Source: Spirochaetaceae bacterium | Lineage (GTDB): Bacteria; Spirochaetota; Spirochaetia; Treponematales; Breznakiellaceae | NCBI GenBank assembly: GCA_031265535.1 | Contig: JAISCO010000209.1 | Location: forward strand, 1-17,898 | Reading direction: 5' to 3' | DNA: 17,898 nt | In this document: positions 10,001-15,962 of the stretch, one piece after another | Numbering within the stretch: position 1 is the stretch's first letter | Layout: every line of letters starts with the position of its first letter | The notes under the pieces: generated by a model | What the model saw: the letters and a program-made list of their open reading frames with translations, nothing else | Databases searched by the model: none | Told to the model about the DNA's origin: nothing | Program-made: the position numbers and the translations under genes

Positions 10001-10228
10001 GCAGATGTATACCACGGTAACGCCGGATATGCATTGAGTAATCAGGCAATCTTCGACAATGAGATACAGTATTTCTGGGATATCTTTAGTAAAGGAGAGT
10101 CCACGGTACGTTTCTTGATCCGCGCGGCACGGCGCGGTGTGTACCCGACTCCTCCCGTACAGGCTGAATGTATGTATGAAAGCGAAATTTTTGGACGCTC
10201 CGAAGGGATCTTGTTTACCGTCAAATGA
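4079..10228 (+). CDS. Bacterial alpha-2-macroglobulin lipoprotein with intact thioester
   Basis: The 2049-residue protein starts with basic residues, a hydrophobic stretch and a lipobox ending in 'VFAC' with Cys30, so it should be a membrane-anchored periplasmic lipoprotein. Bacterial alpha-2-macroglobulins trap proteases: bait cleavage activates a thioester that binds the attacker. The order fits: N-terminal Ig-like domains (about 150-450), an MG2-type segment 'DRGIYKPGETITFRG' (about 715), 'SLMAVDRGVLDLINY' (about 1240) before the bait region, then 'FEPFLLTDEKGKVTCTFKLPDTLTTYRI', and the thioester 'YGCMEQ' with C1535, E1537 and Q1538. The alpha-helical thioester domain follows ('PDGGFPYWPSG') and then C-terminal MG domains. 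Length is at the upper end for the family. The penicillin-binding protein PbpC that often accompanies these proteins is not in the window. No clear ribosome binding site precedes the ATG, so translation probably depends on coupling to the aldolase stop codon. Confidence 0.95.
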   Translation: MNFNLLLLRRILYRIECAAILLICLAVFACKKSGEIDAKDSVAESALVEKTAGGDGFSYANDEAIKLAFTLDYRAEIPEPEQIAETLDEAVQSGTPARSAGMVEIIPGLRKLNDYKTDYTAARTEAEKLAASFAQNLTPPRNAGALTVVDWGPQKFLSSAVKRPSVFVIFSQPMVPLAALGAVSDSSPIVSIEPPLKGTFRWYGTSFISFESDGPCQEQQTYTITVAPSAQSLYGKKIEGQTSFSFETERLSMKAIEPGREFRKENRFYFSDNDVPPLAAKQITIIFNGPVQEDGIKNYIVIASDSGGEKRFALTQLDENTLLASLLDDIEFNTRVTVRLKQGARSGNGTLGTAGDQVFSFRTPPPFTLTDMKTSPAWGKYRNVFNIDFSVRIDADSALEALRTEPAMPLTKENTEVWDSTIRISNLPVGFNETFKIIVDTDLRDVYGRNLDENYERTLTSRPEPPPTGSVNFLDWGNSMLEAQFEPRFLFEYKNIAGASFYRLEQKNNPYSNAAQKTDTITLQGFEKNYTYFEEMDLRPYLNGAGKGFVSFYADINLLRRDVDSSTGKQKTYNVENELNLQVTDLGLTVRYAFNKTVVLVTSLSTGAPIEGAVVRLIAPDLIASNADISGVNNFAEAITDKDGLAVLNTAAGVFRNAVLRSDRAWNHTPYVFAEKDGDRAVFSPSHNNVWRFGIEYSSTRDAERAQPVTFMFSDRGIYKPGETITFRGVDRSLLLGMYTIYNGDYTVNLVKDAYKGETAATLSGTTSESGGYYGGIKLSEDLTPGEYRLKYVRNNYAGGNEKDAVCADIPITIAYFERLKFQASISAPPVEIISGEDINVTLQASYLSGGNLSGAAWRSAWFSELTYFNPTVGTDRFVFGPRNVYEGKKNISSSGGVLSADGKAALSQKTSNASVAGAAYTYSVEASVTDLSNQQISASRSVMVHPALFYIGAAMQSRRGFAKAGEEISVNYITVDTSGKTLANDAQFLSRGEDAKIIRAELIRETWTRAQMRGVNNYIYDNYERSEIIDSTEKINIKTSGTIKVKPSKAGFYILRLTSFDREGRKALTEITFYATGSNFSYWNMNNPGDLKLVPDKAVYNPGDTAEILLQSSLPAGRYLITVEREGIFTEEVRVFDEPVSVINIPIARNYVPVVYVAVSSYSTRSGPPKHSYGTPDFDKPEGRFGAVKLFVNPRVRAFSVKVESGKKVFRPGDEVTLTLTAEKDGAPLPNAELSLMAVDRGVLDLINYHVPDPVSYFYNEDRFPIRVGGDDSRTMLMDPVTYSVKNLSGGDADAGDKLEERKDFNPMAVFEPFLLTDEKGKVTCTFKLPDTLTTYRITVFGVRGDLFSLKETEIAARNVINVQQVQPRRLRERDTAEAGVLVTNLDSVPHKISVSLGIGEISVQDDDSGVIKQKGAAFVDGSAEHTVTVAGGGNAVVYFDIAAEKQGEINLVYTIKSDALNERLIQNLIIEKPYIKETVVTSNSLAENSVTEAVVIPGFADDGNGSLTITLDATRLSLLEQAVNYLFHYPYGCMEQRSAAVLPLVIFGEYIDALNLQSEVSDPKKVVQKEIASWSKIQRPDGGFPYWPSGLYSNIYVSLRIAHIIILAKEKNISVPDSFNIDKLYNYLENEYQKLYRESLRLRGNDTSRAAQNAYISKNNVYLRSYMLYVFSLLKKNNYTSHITEMIAANKDDPIALAFAGMAARAVSRNDIASDAGRTLRNLLRPTARGVDLSDGNSGSNFLTEYYGDKNEQLALTLQFFIDQYPGDDINTRLLYSLLTNKSAGAYWSNTAVTIRVLSAVDRLIQAENLTKTNVTGAVTLDGRELLSAGFKGLGAKAVSKDFSFKDFPLAALPRDSTLPLVITRRGTGSIYWTAALSYALPAEMQGRRDEGIGVFQTVRDFESGEILTGAQLESGRLYQVELRISSSRDRNYLALRVPIPSGAEILDARFTTTASAAALEALAPADKEPESADVYHGNAGYALSNQAIFDNEIQYFWDIFSKGESTVRFLIRAARRGVYPTPPVQAECMYESEIFGRSEGILFTVK

Positions 10229-10233
10229 GGCAG

Positions 10234-10259
10234 TTTCAAAACTCGCGAAAGTTTTGAAA
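10234..10259. terminator. Intergenic hairpin after the macroglobulin gene (possible terminator or REP-like element)
   Basis: TTTCAAAACT (10234-10243) pairs perfectly with AGTTTTGAAA (10250-10259) around CGCGAA. It starts 6 bases after the macroglobulin stop codon, and the next gene begins 55 bases further on. No T-run follows directly, so a standard intrinsic terminator is doubtful. The core is shared with the palindromes at 3385-3428 and 15788-15803. Confidence 0.5.
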
Positions 10260-10313
10260 GAGGCTCAATTGTTTAATCCGATTAGGTTAATTTTTCTTTG
10301 AGGGGCGAACTAT

Positions 10314-12308
10314 ATGTCATTTTTCCTTATTTTAATGCTTCTACTGCTTATTATATTCATTGCCGTCCTAACCAGTGTATTGATGGCACAAAGCAGGCGG
10401 GTAAAGCGGTGGATTTATATCGTGTTACTTGTTTTTGCTGTTGGCGGCGGGTTTTTCTTCTATTCGTATGGTTATTTATCATCCGGTACTAGTCCGGCAG
10501 ACGCGCTGCTTGTGGCATTACGTGGAATAATACGCACTGCCCGTATGTTTACCTTAAATAATGATTATGGGGAATTGGTCAACGAGCAGGGGGCGCAATG
10601 GATGCGGGATCACTTATTACCTCAAATTGTTTTCTGGTTATGTCAAATTTCTGCTCTTGTCATTGTGCAGGCGGCTTTGCTTTCCCTGTTTGGCTGGAAG
10701 CTAATTAACTGGATACGCCTGCATCTCGGACTACACCGCGAAATGTATCTCATTAAAGGGGGCGATAAATACGCCCTTATGTTGGGAGAAAATATAGCCA
10801 CACAAGATAATCCTCAGCGGCCGCCGAAAAAGGAAGGTCTTGTGGTATTTTTAATCGAAGACGATGACGATGAAAAAAAGATACGAGAAAAAACCGCTCA
10901 TTTTGGCGGCATTGTGCAGGTTCTGGACAAGAAGCATGATATTTCACATTATCTTGGTTTAATAAATCCGGGGAAATGGAACCGGCGCAGGAGAAAGTAT
11001 TATGTGGTTTTTACACAAAAAGACACATCGGCACCGGAAGATATTCAGCTTACGGTAGAGTTTGCAAAAGAAAAGGCTGTGGATCCCAAAAATCTGGATA
11101 TTTTTGTGCTGGCATCATCCGAATGGGATCAGGAGAGAATCGAGGCGATTACACAGGCAAAAAAGGGCGGGCATCGAAAGTACCCGTATACCATTCATAT
11201 TATCAACGAAGTGGATTTACTAGCCAGGCAGATGATAGAGACCCACCCGCCCTTTGAATGTCCGGGACTTAATTTTAATGAAACAACTAAAACAGGAATA
11301 GCGGCGCGTGATTTCACCGTGATGATACTTGGTTTCGGCACGGCAGGCCAACATGCACTTTTACGTCTGATTATGAACGGGCAGTTTGTCGGGAGCAGAA
11401 TGCGCGCTATAGTTGTTGACCGGGAAATAGAGCATTTGCGCGAGCGTTTTCTGCACCGTTATCCATCTTTGGGTATTTGCTGCAAAATATATTTCAAAAA
11501 CTTTGATGTGCGGGATAAGGCATTTTTCGAGTTGTTAAAAGAAATCAATACTATAGATTATATTGTCGCGGCGTTGGGTGACGATGGAATGAGCAGGCAG
11601 GCGGCGTTGGATATACGGCTGTGCTATGAACGCAAAGGTACGGCCCTTCCGCTTGTTGCCGTTTATGAGGAGAATGGCAGCCTGCATGATGCTGGGCAGA
11701 ATGAAAAAGTGTTTTCTTTTGGCTGCCGTGAGGCCATATATAAAGAGGCGGTAATAATCCGTGAAGAAACCGATCGTATGGCCAGGATTGTGCATGAAGT
11801 TTACGGCGGCAATCCTCCATGGCAGGAACTTGACTGGATTTTGCAGGAAAGCAACCGTGCGTCGGCAGATTTCATTCCCGCCATGCTCAGACTGGCCGGA
11901 TTAAGCGGGGAAACCGCGAGAAAACAACAAGCGCTTACCAATGATCCCGATCTTGCGGAAACCCTCGCAAAGACCGAGCATCTCCGCTGGAACGCTTTTC
12001 ATGCGGCTATGGGTTTCCGTCCTATAAGCATAGAAGAAATGCGGCAACGCTTTGAAAAATATGACGGTGAAAAAAATACCAGGGCTCATCTTGACTTTTG
12101 CCGTAGGGACTCAAAAGAGCGGCTGCAGGTTTGTCTGGTTATATGGGATGAATTGGATGAAATAACCCAAGTCTATAGAGAATTGGCGCGTAAAGTGGAC
12201 AATGTGGATGAAATGAATCGTGATTTCAAAAAAAATGACCGCAGCATAATTAAAAGTATCCCGAATTTTTTACGGGCGGCGAAAGAAAAAAAGGATGCTA
12301 CACCATGA
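10314..12308 (+). CDS. Membrane protein with tandem Rossmann (RCK/TrkA_N-like) domains and C-terminal RyR domain
   Basis: The 664-residue protein has three hydrophobic segments (about 2-24, 34-53 and 103-128), then a soluble region. The first Rossmann-like unit (about 145-315) lacks a clear glycine motif. The second (about 333-455) is a good TrkA_N/RCK_N match: 'VMILGFGTAGQHALL' with GFGTAG at 340-345, acidic D369 at the end of the second strand, and 'IDYIVAALGDDGMSRQAA'. Residues about 545-655 match the bacterial RyR domain: 'LAKTEHLRWNAFHAAMGFR', then 'CLVIWDELDEI', then 'KKNDRSIIKSIPNFL'. The layout resembles a two-helix K+ channel with tandem RCK domains, but no TVGYG-type filter is visible in the loop 55-100, so channel function is not shown. 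AGGGG (10301-10305) lies 8 bases before the ATG. It overlaps the TIR gene by ATGA (12305-12308), so the two are translationally coupled. Likely role: membrane sensor or effector responding to a nucleotide made or used by the TIR protein (inference). Confidence 0.85.
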   Translation: MSFFLILMLLLLIIFIAVLTSVLMAQSRRVKRWIYIVLLVFAVGGGFFFYSYGYLSSGTSPADALLVALRGIIRTARMFTLNNDYGELVNEQGAQWMRDHLLPQIVFWLCQISALVIVQAALLSLFGWKLINWIRLHLGLHREMYLIKGGDKYALMLGENIATQDNPQRPPKKEGLVVFLIEDDDDEKKIREKTAHFGGIVQVLDKKHDISHYLGLINPGKWNRRRRKYYVVFTQKDTSAPEDIQLTVEFAKEKAVDPKNLDIFVLASSEWDQERIEAITQAKKGGHRKYPYTIHIINEVDLLARQMIETHPPFECPGLNFNETTKTGIAARDFTVMILGFGTAGQHALLRLIMNGQFVGSRMRAIVVDREIEHLRERFLHRYPSLGICCKIYFKNFDVRDKAFFELLKEINTIDYIVAALGDDGMSRQAALDIRLCYERKGTALPLVAVYEENGSLHDAGQNEKVFSFGCREAIYKEAVIIREETDRMARIVHEVYGGNPPWQELDWILQESNRASADFIPAMLRLAGLSGETARKQQALTNDPDLAETLAKTEHLRWNAFHAAMGFRPISIEEMRQRFEKYDGEKNTRAHLDFCRRDSKERLQVCLVIWDELDEITQVYRELARKVDNVDEMNRDFKKNDRSIIKSIPNFLRAAKEKKDATP

Positions 12309-15300
12309 CCATCACAAGAAAAGCACGGGGCACTGAGATACCCCACAGGGCGCAGCGGGTATTTTTCTGCTGCGATGCGCAAAACGTGGGCGAAAAAGAC
12401 GGCCTGATTGCCGACTTGCTTTCCATGGACGCGGAAATGGACTGTGTTGTGTCGTATCTGGAAACGCGGGACGACATTGATACGGAAGCGTTAGGGAACG
12501 AATTGCGGGAACACCAGGCATTGGCGCTGTGGGTTACGGCGCAGTTGCTTGACTCCATGACGGACGGCAAAACGCCTGATGAGTACCGCCTCGCACAAGA
12601 ACTGGGCGTCCCCATCCTGCCGATTGCTGAATACGGCGAGCTCTTGCCTCGTTTCACGCAAATTGCGGGGCCGATGCACGGGCTCGCGCGGGCAGATGCC
12701 GAATACCGGGTCAAGCTAAGAGCCCAGCTTGAGTCCTTCCTTGCCTCTGAAGAAATCAGCAAAGAGATACAGGAAAAGGCGTTCACCGCCACAGTGTTTT
12801 TAAGCTACCGCAAAATGGACATTCAAGAAGCCCGGAGTTTTATGAAAGCCCTTCACGACATGGAAGGCTTTGAGGCTGTTTCCGTGTGGTACGACAATTT
12901 TCTGACCGCCGGGAGGATATTCGATCAAGAGATAGAAGATTCCATCAGGAAAAGTGATGCCTTTGCGCTATTGGTAACGCCCAATTTGCTGGAAAAAACC
13001 GCCGAAGGAAAGGACAATTATGTAGTATCCACCGAATACCCCTTTGCAAGATGGGAAAAGAAGCCGGTTCTGCCGGTGGAAGCGCTGCCGACCGATCCCG
13101 TCCGCTTTGCGGAGCTTTTCCCCGGTGCCGGGAGTGCAGTCGATATGAACGACCGGACTGTCCTGAGCGCCACGTTACGGGAAAAACTGGGTGAATCCGC
13201 ATGTCTGGAGCAAATAGACAGCGAACGCGCTTATTTACTTGGCAACGCGTACCTGAAAGGCTTTGGGTTGGAGAGGGATTTTAACCGGGCGCTACGGTTG
13301 CTGGAGCTTGCCTCCGAAGGCTCCGATTCAACCGCCTTGAGCGCGGCCAAACAACTGGCGGGTATTCATGAGGATGGCATTGAAACCGACATCAATTATG
13401 AGCAATCCTTACAGTGGAGGAGGCGGGCCGTCGTTCTCAGCGAACAATTATATGGGAAGGAGCACTCCGACACAGCCGCAACATATAGCAACATAGCGGT
13501 AGTTTACGCTGGCCAATGCGACTGTCCGCAGGCATTGGAATGGTATAACAAGGCCTTGGCAATCTTTGAGAAAGTGCTTGGAAAAGAATGCCCATACAAA
13601 GCCACAATATACAACAACATAGCGCTCGTTTACACGAGACAATGCGACTATCCAAGGGCACTGGAATGGCATCAAAAGGCCTTGGCGATCCGTGAGAAAG
13701 CGCTTGGGAAAGAACACCTTGATGTAGCTGCAACATACAACAACATAGGGCTCGTTTACTATAGGCAACGCGACTATCCGCAGGCAATGGAACGGTATCA
13801 CAAGGCGCTGGCGATCCGTGAGAAAGTGCTTGGGAAAGAACACCCAGACACAGCTAGAACATACCACAACATTGCGCTAGTTTACTATGAACAAAACGAC
13901 TATCCGCGGGCATTGGAATGGCTTCACAAGGCGTTAGCGGTCTATGAGAAAGCGCTTGGGAAAGAACATCCCCACACCGCCACAACATACAATAACATTG
14001 CGCTAGTTTACATTAAACAAAACGACTATCCGCGGGCATTGGAATGGCTTCACAAGGCGTTAGCGGTCTATGAGAAAGTGTTGGGGAAAAAACATCCTGA
14101 CACCGCTATGACATACGACAACATCGCGGTAGTTTACAGTGAACAAGGTGACTATCCAGGGGCACTGGAATGGTTTCATAAGGCCTTGGCGGTCTATGAG
14201 AAAGCGTTTGGGAAAGAACATCCCCACACCGCCATAACATACAACAACATAGCGGGGGTTTACTATGAACAAGGCGACTATCCGCAGGCCTTGGAATGGT
14301 ATCACAAGGCGTTGGCGGCCCGTGAGAAAGTGCCGGGAAAAGAACACCCTGACACAGCAGAAATATACAACAGAATAGGGCTCGTTTACCGTAGCCAAGG
14401 CGACTATCCGCGGGCATTGGAATGGCTTCACAAGGCATTGGCGATCTTTGCGAAAGTACTTGGAAAGAACCACCTCGATACAGCCTTAACATACAAAAGC
14501 ATAGCGCTAGTTTACATTGAACAAAACGACTATCCGCGGGCATTGGAATGGCTTCACAAGGCGTTGGCAGCCCGTGAGAAAGTACTTGGAAAGAACCACC
14601 CCGATACAGCCTTAACATACGAAAGCATAGCGCTAGTTTACATTGAACAAAACGACTATCTACGGGCATCGGAATGGCTTCACAAGGCATTGGTGGTATA
14701 TAAGCATTTAGCGGTAGTTTACTCTGAACAAGGCGAATATCCGCAAGCATTGGAATGGTATCACAAGGCGTTGGCGATCTTTGAGAAAGTGTTTGGGACA
14801 GAACACCCCCACACAGCCGTAACATATAGCAACATCGCAGGAGTTTACTATAGCCAAGGGGAGTATCCACTGGCATCGGAATGGTATCATAAGGCGTTGG
14901 CGATCTTTGAGAAAGTACTGGGGAAAGAACACCCCGAAACAGCTATGACATACAACAACATCGCGGTAGTTTACAGTAAACAAGGTGACTATCCAGGGGC
15001 ACTGGAATGGTATCAAAAAGCGTTGGCGGTCTATGAGAAAGTATTTGGGAAAGAACACCCCGACACCGCCACAATATACCACAACATTGCGGGGATTCAC
15101 GCTGTACAAGGCGACTATCTACAGGCATTGGAATGGTATCACACGGCATTGGCTGTCCATGAAAAAACGCTTGGGAAAGAACACTCCGACACAGCAATAA
15201 CATACAGTGCCATAGCGCAAGTTTACCATAAACAAGGCGACTATCCGCGAGCATTAGAATGGTATCACAAGGTGTTGACGGTCTATAAGCGCTTGGCGGT

Positions 15301-15709
15301 AGTTTGCCATGAACAAGAAGACTATCCGCAAACACTGAAATGGCTTCACAAGGCGTTGGAGATCTGTGAAAAAGTGCTTGGAAAAGAACATCCCGACACA
15401 GCCACAATACACAACAATATAGCGCTAGTTTACTCTGAACAAGGCGAATATCCGCAGGCATTGGAATGGTATCACAAGGCGTTGGCGATCAGTGAGAAAG
15501 TAATTGGAAAAGAACACCCTGACACAGCCATAACATACAACAACATAGCGCTAGTTTACGCTGGGCAAGGCGACTACCCGCAGGCACGGGAATGGCTTCA
15601 CAAGGCATTGGTGGTCTATGAACCGCTCGCTATTGCGGATCCGGGCAGTTACGGCAAAGATGCCGAAGATACGCGGGCGGCCCTCGAAAGACTGAAAGGG
15701 GAAGATTAA
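12305..15709 (+). CDS. TIR-domain protein with tetratricopeptide repeat array
   Basis: The 1134-residue cytoplasmic protein has four parts. Residues about 17-125 look like a degenerate TIR-like domain ('ALALWVTAQLLDS', then 'DEYRLAQELGVPILPI'). Residues about 161-296 are an intact TIR domain: 'TVFLSYRKMD', 'WYDNFLTAGRIFDQEI', 'SDAFALLVTPNLLE', and 'STEYPFA' with E244 at the position of the catalytic glutamate of NAD+-cleaving TIR domains. Residues about 305-375 have Sel1/TPR-like helices. From about 388 to 1106 there are some 18 TPR units of 42 residues (consensus 'TYNNIALVYxEQGDYPxALEWxHKALAxxEKVLGKEHPDTA', split here only by x positions), kinesin-light-chain type. TPRs probably bind a peptide or partner, and the TIR probably hydrolyses or cyclises NAD+. 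AAGGA (12291-12295) lies 9 bases before the ATG, inside the upstream coupled membrane RyR gene. The pair recalls TIR-based anti-phage or signalling operons. Enzyme activity and trigger are inferred, not shown. Confidence 0.9.
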   Translation: MTITRKARGTEIPHRAQRVFFCCDAQNVGEKDGLIADLLSMDAEMDCVVSYLETRDDIDTEALGNELREHQALALWVTAQLLDSMTDGKTPDEYRLAQELGVPILPIAEYGELLPRFTQIAGPMHGLARADAEYRVKLRAQLESFLASEEISKEIQEKAFTATVFLSYRKMDIQEARSFMKALHDMEGFEAVSVWYDNFLTAGRIFDQEIEDSIRKSDAFALLVTPNLLEKTAEGKDNYVVSTEYPFARWEKKPVLPVEALPTDPVRFAELFPGAGSAVDMNDRTVLSATLREKLGESACLEQIDSERAYLLGNAYLKGFGLERDFNRALRLLELASEGSDSTALSAAKQLAGIHEDGIETDINYEQSLQWRRRAVVLSEQLYGKEHSDTAATYSNIAVVYAGQCDCPQALEWYNKALAIFEKVLGKECPYKATIYNNIALVYTRQCDYPRALEWHQKALAIREKALGKEHLDVAATYNNIGLVYYRQRDYPQAMERYHKALAIREKVLGKEHPDTARTYHNIALVYYEQNDYPRALEWLHKALAVYEKALGKEHPHTATTYNNIALVYIKQNDYPRALEWLHKALAVYEKVLGKKHPDTAMTYDNIAVVYSEQGDYPGALEWFHKALAVYEKAFGKEHPHTAITYNNIAGVYYEQGDYPQALEWYHKALAAREKVPGKEHPDTAEIYNRIGLVYRSQGDYPRALEWLHKALAIFAKVLGKNHLDTALTYKSIALVYIEQNDYPRALEWLHKALAAREKVLGKNHPDTALTYESIALVYIEQNDYLRASEWLHKALVVYKHLAVVYSEQGEYPQALEWYHKALAIFEKVFGTEHPHTAVTYSNIAGVYYSQGEYPLASEWYHKALAIFEKVLGKEHPETAMTYNNIAVVYSKQGDYPGALEWYQKALAVYEKVFGKEHPDTATIYHNIAGIHAVQGDYLQALEWYHTALAVHEKTLGKEHSDTAITYSAIAQVYHKQGDYPRALEWYHKVLTVYKRLAVVCHEQEDYPQTLKWLHKALEICEKVLGKEHPDTATIHNNIALVYSEQGEYPQALEWYHKALAISEKVIGKEHPDTAITYNNIALVYAGQGDYPQAREWLHKALVVYEPLAIADPGSYGKDAEDTRAALERLKGED
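13466..15622 (+). repeat. 126-bp tandem coding repeat (about 18 TPR units)
   Basis: Units of 126 bases (42 codons) repeat in frame about 18 times. Stretches of 60 or more bases are almost identical between units, for example those starting near 13870, 13996 and 14500, which all hold GACTATCCGCGGGCATTGGA. Two places are shortened by 15 codons: near 14695-14716 ('VVYKHLAVVY') and near 15283-15306 ('TVYKRLAVVC'). They break the 126-base phase but keep the frame. The high DNA identity points to recent duplication or gene conversion rather than old, diverged TPRs. Confidence 0.95.
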
Positions 15710-15962
15710 GACAGGATACGGCGGAAGATAAGGGGAGAGTACGCGAGTAGAAAGGATGTATGATCTTTTCATCACTTTAAGCCCTTTCAAAACTTCAGTT
15801 TTGGGGAGATAAGCTCAGCTTGTCCAGCAAGCTTAGATTTAATAGAAAAAGCAGGCTTGAACCGCTTTTTCGGAAGCCGGTTCCATCGCAAACAAAGTTT
15901 GCGCACTTGCAGCGGGGCATTAGAACCCACTACGAATAAATATAAACAGGAATGAGTATTTT
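15710..15962. other. 253-bp intergenic region with several hairpins
   Basis: No gene-like frame is seen. The stretch holds a CAAAACT/AGTTTTG hairpin (15788-15803), AGCTTG/CAAGCT around 15818-15834, GAAAAAGC (15845-15852) that can pair with the GCTTTTTC that follows 11 bases later, an alternative pairing of GAACCG with CGGTTC in the same stretch, and CGCAAAC/GTTTGCG (15887-15903, loop AAA). Two of these pairings compete with each other. The shift from intermediate to AT-rich composition occurs near the right end, around 15930. Function is unknown; it may be repeat debris or terminators between the TIR operon and the AT-rich tail. Confidence 0.6.
15788..15803. repeat. Short CAAAACT/AGTTTTG hairpin downstream of the TIR gene
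   Basis: CAAAACT (15788-15794) pairs with AGTTTTG (15797-15803) around TC, and G-T pairs could extend it. It is the third member of the palindrome group at 3385-3428 and 10234-10259. It lies 78 bases past the TIR gene stop. Confidence 0.6.

Noticed and set aside
10476..10613. K+ channel selectivity filter between helices 2 and 3 of the RyR protein
   Set aside because: No TVGYG or similar motif is present; the only look-alike, NNDYGEL, does not fit the filter pattern, so a K+ channel is not claimed.
14106..14876. 256-codon minus-strand frame with repeated residues
   Set aside because: It is the antisense of the TPR repeats. The 126-base period is a multiple of three, so stop-free antisense frames repeat automatically.
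13466..15622. CRISPR-like or other non-coding tandem array
   Set aside because: The repeats are 126 bases, in frame, and translate into clear TPR units; there are no short palindromic repeats with unique spacers.
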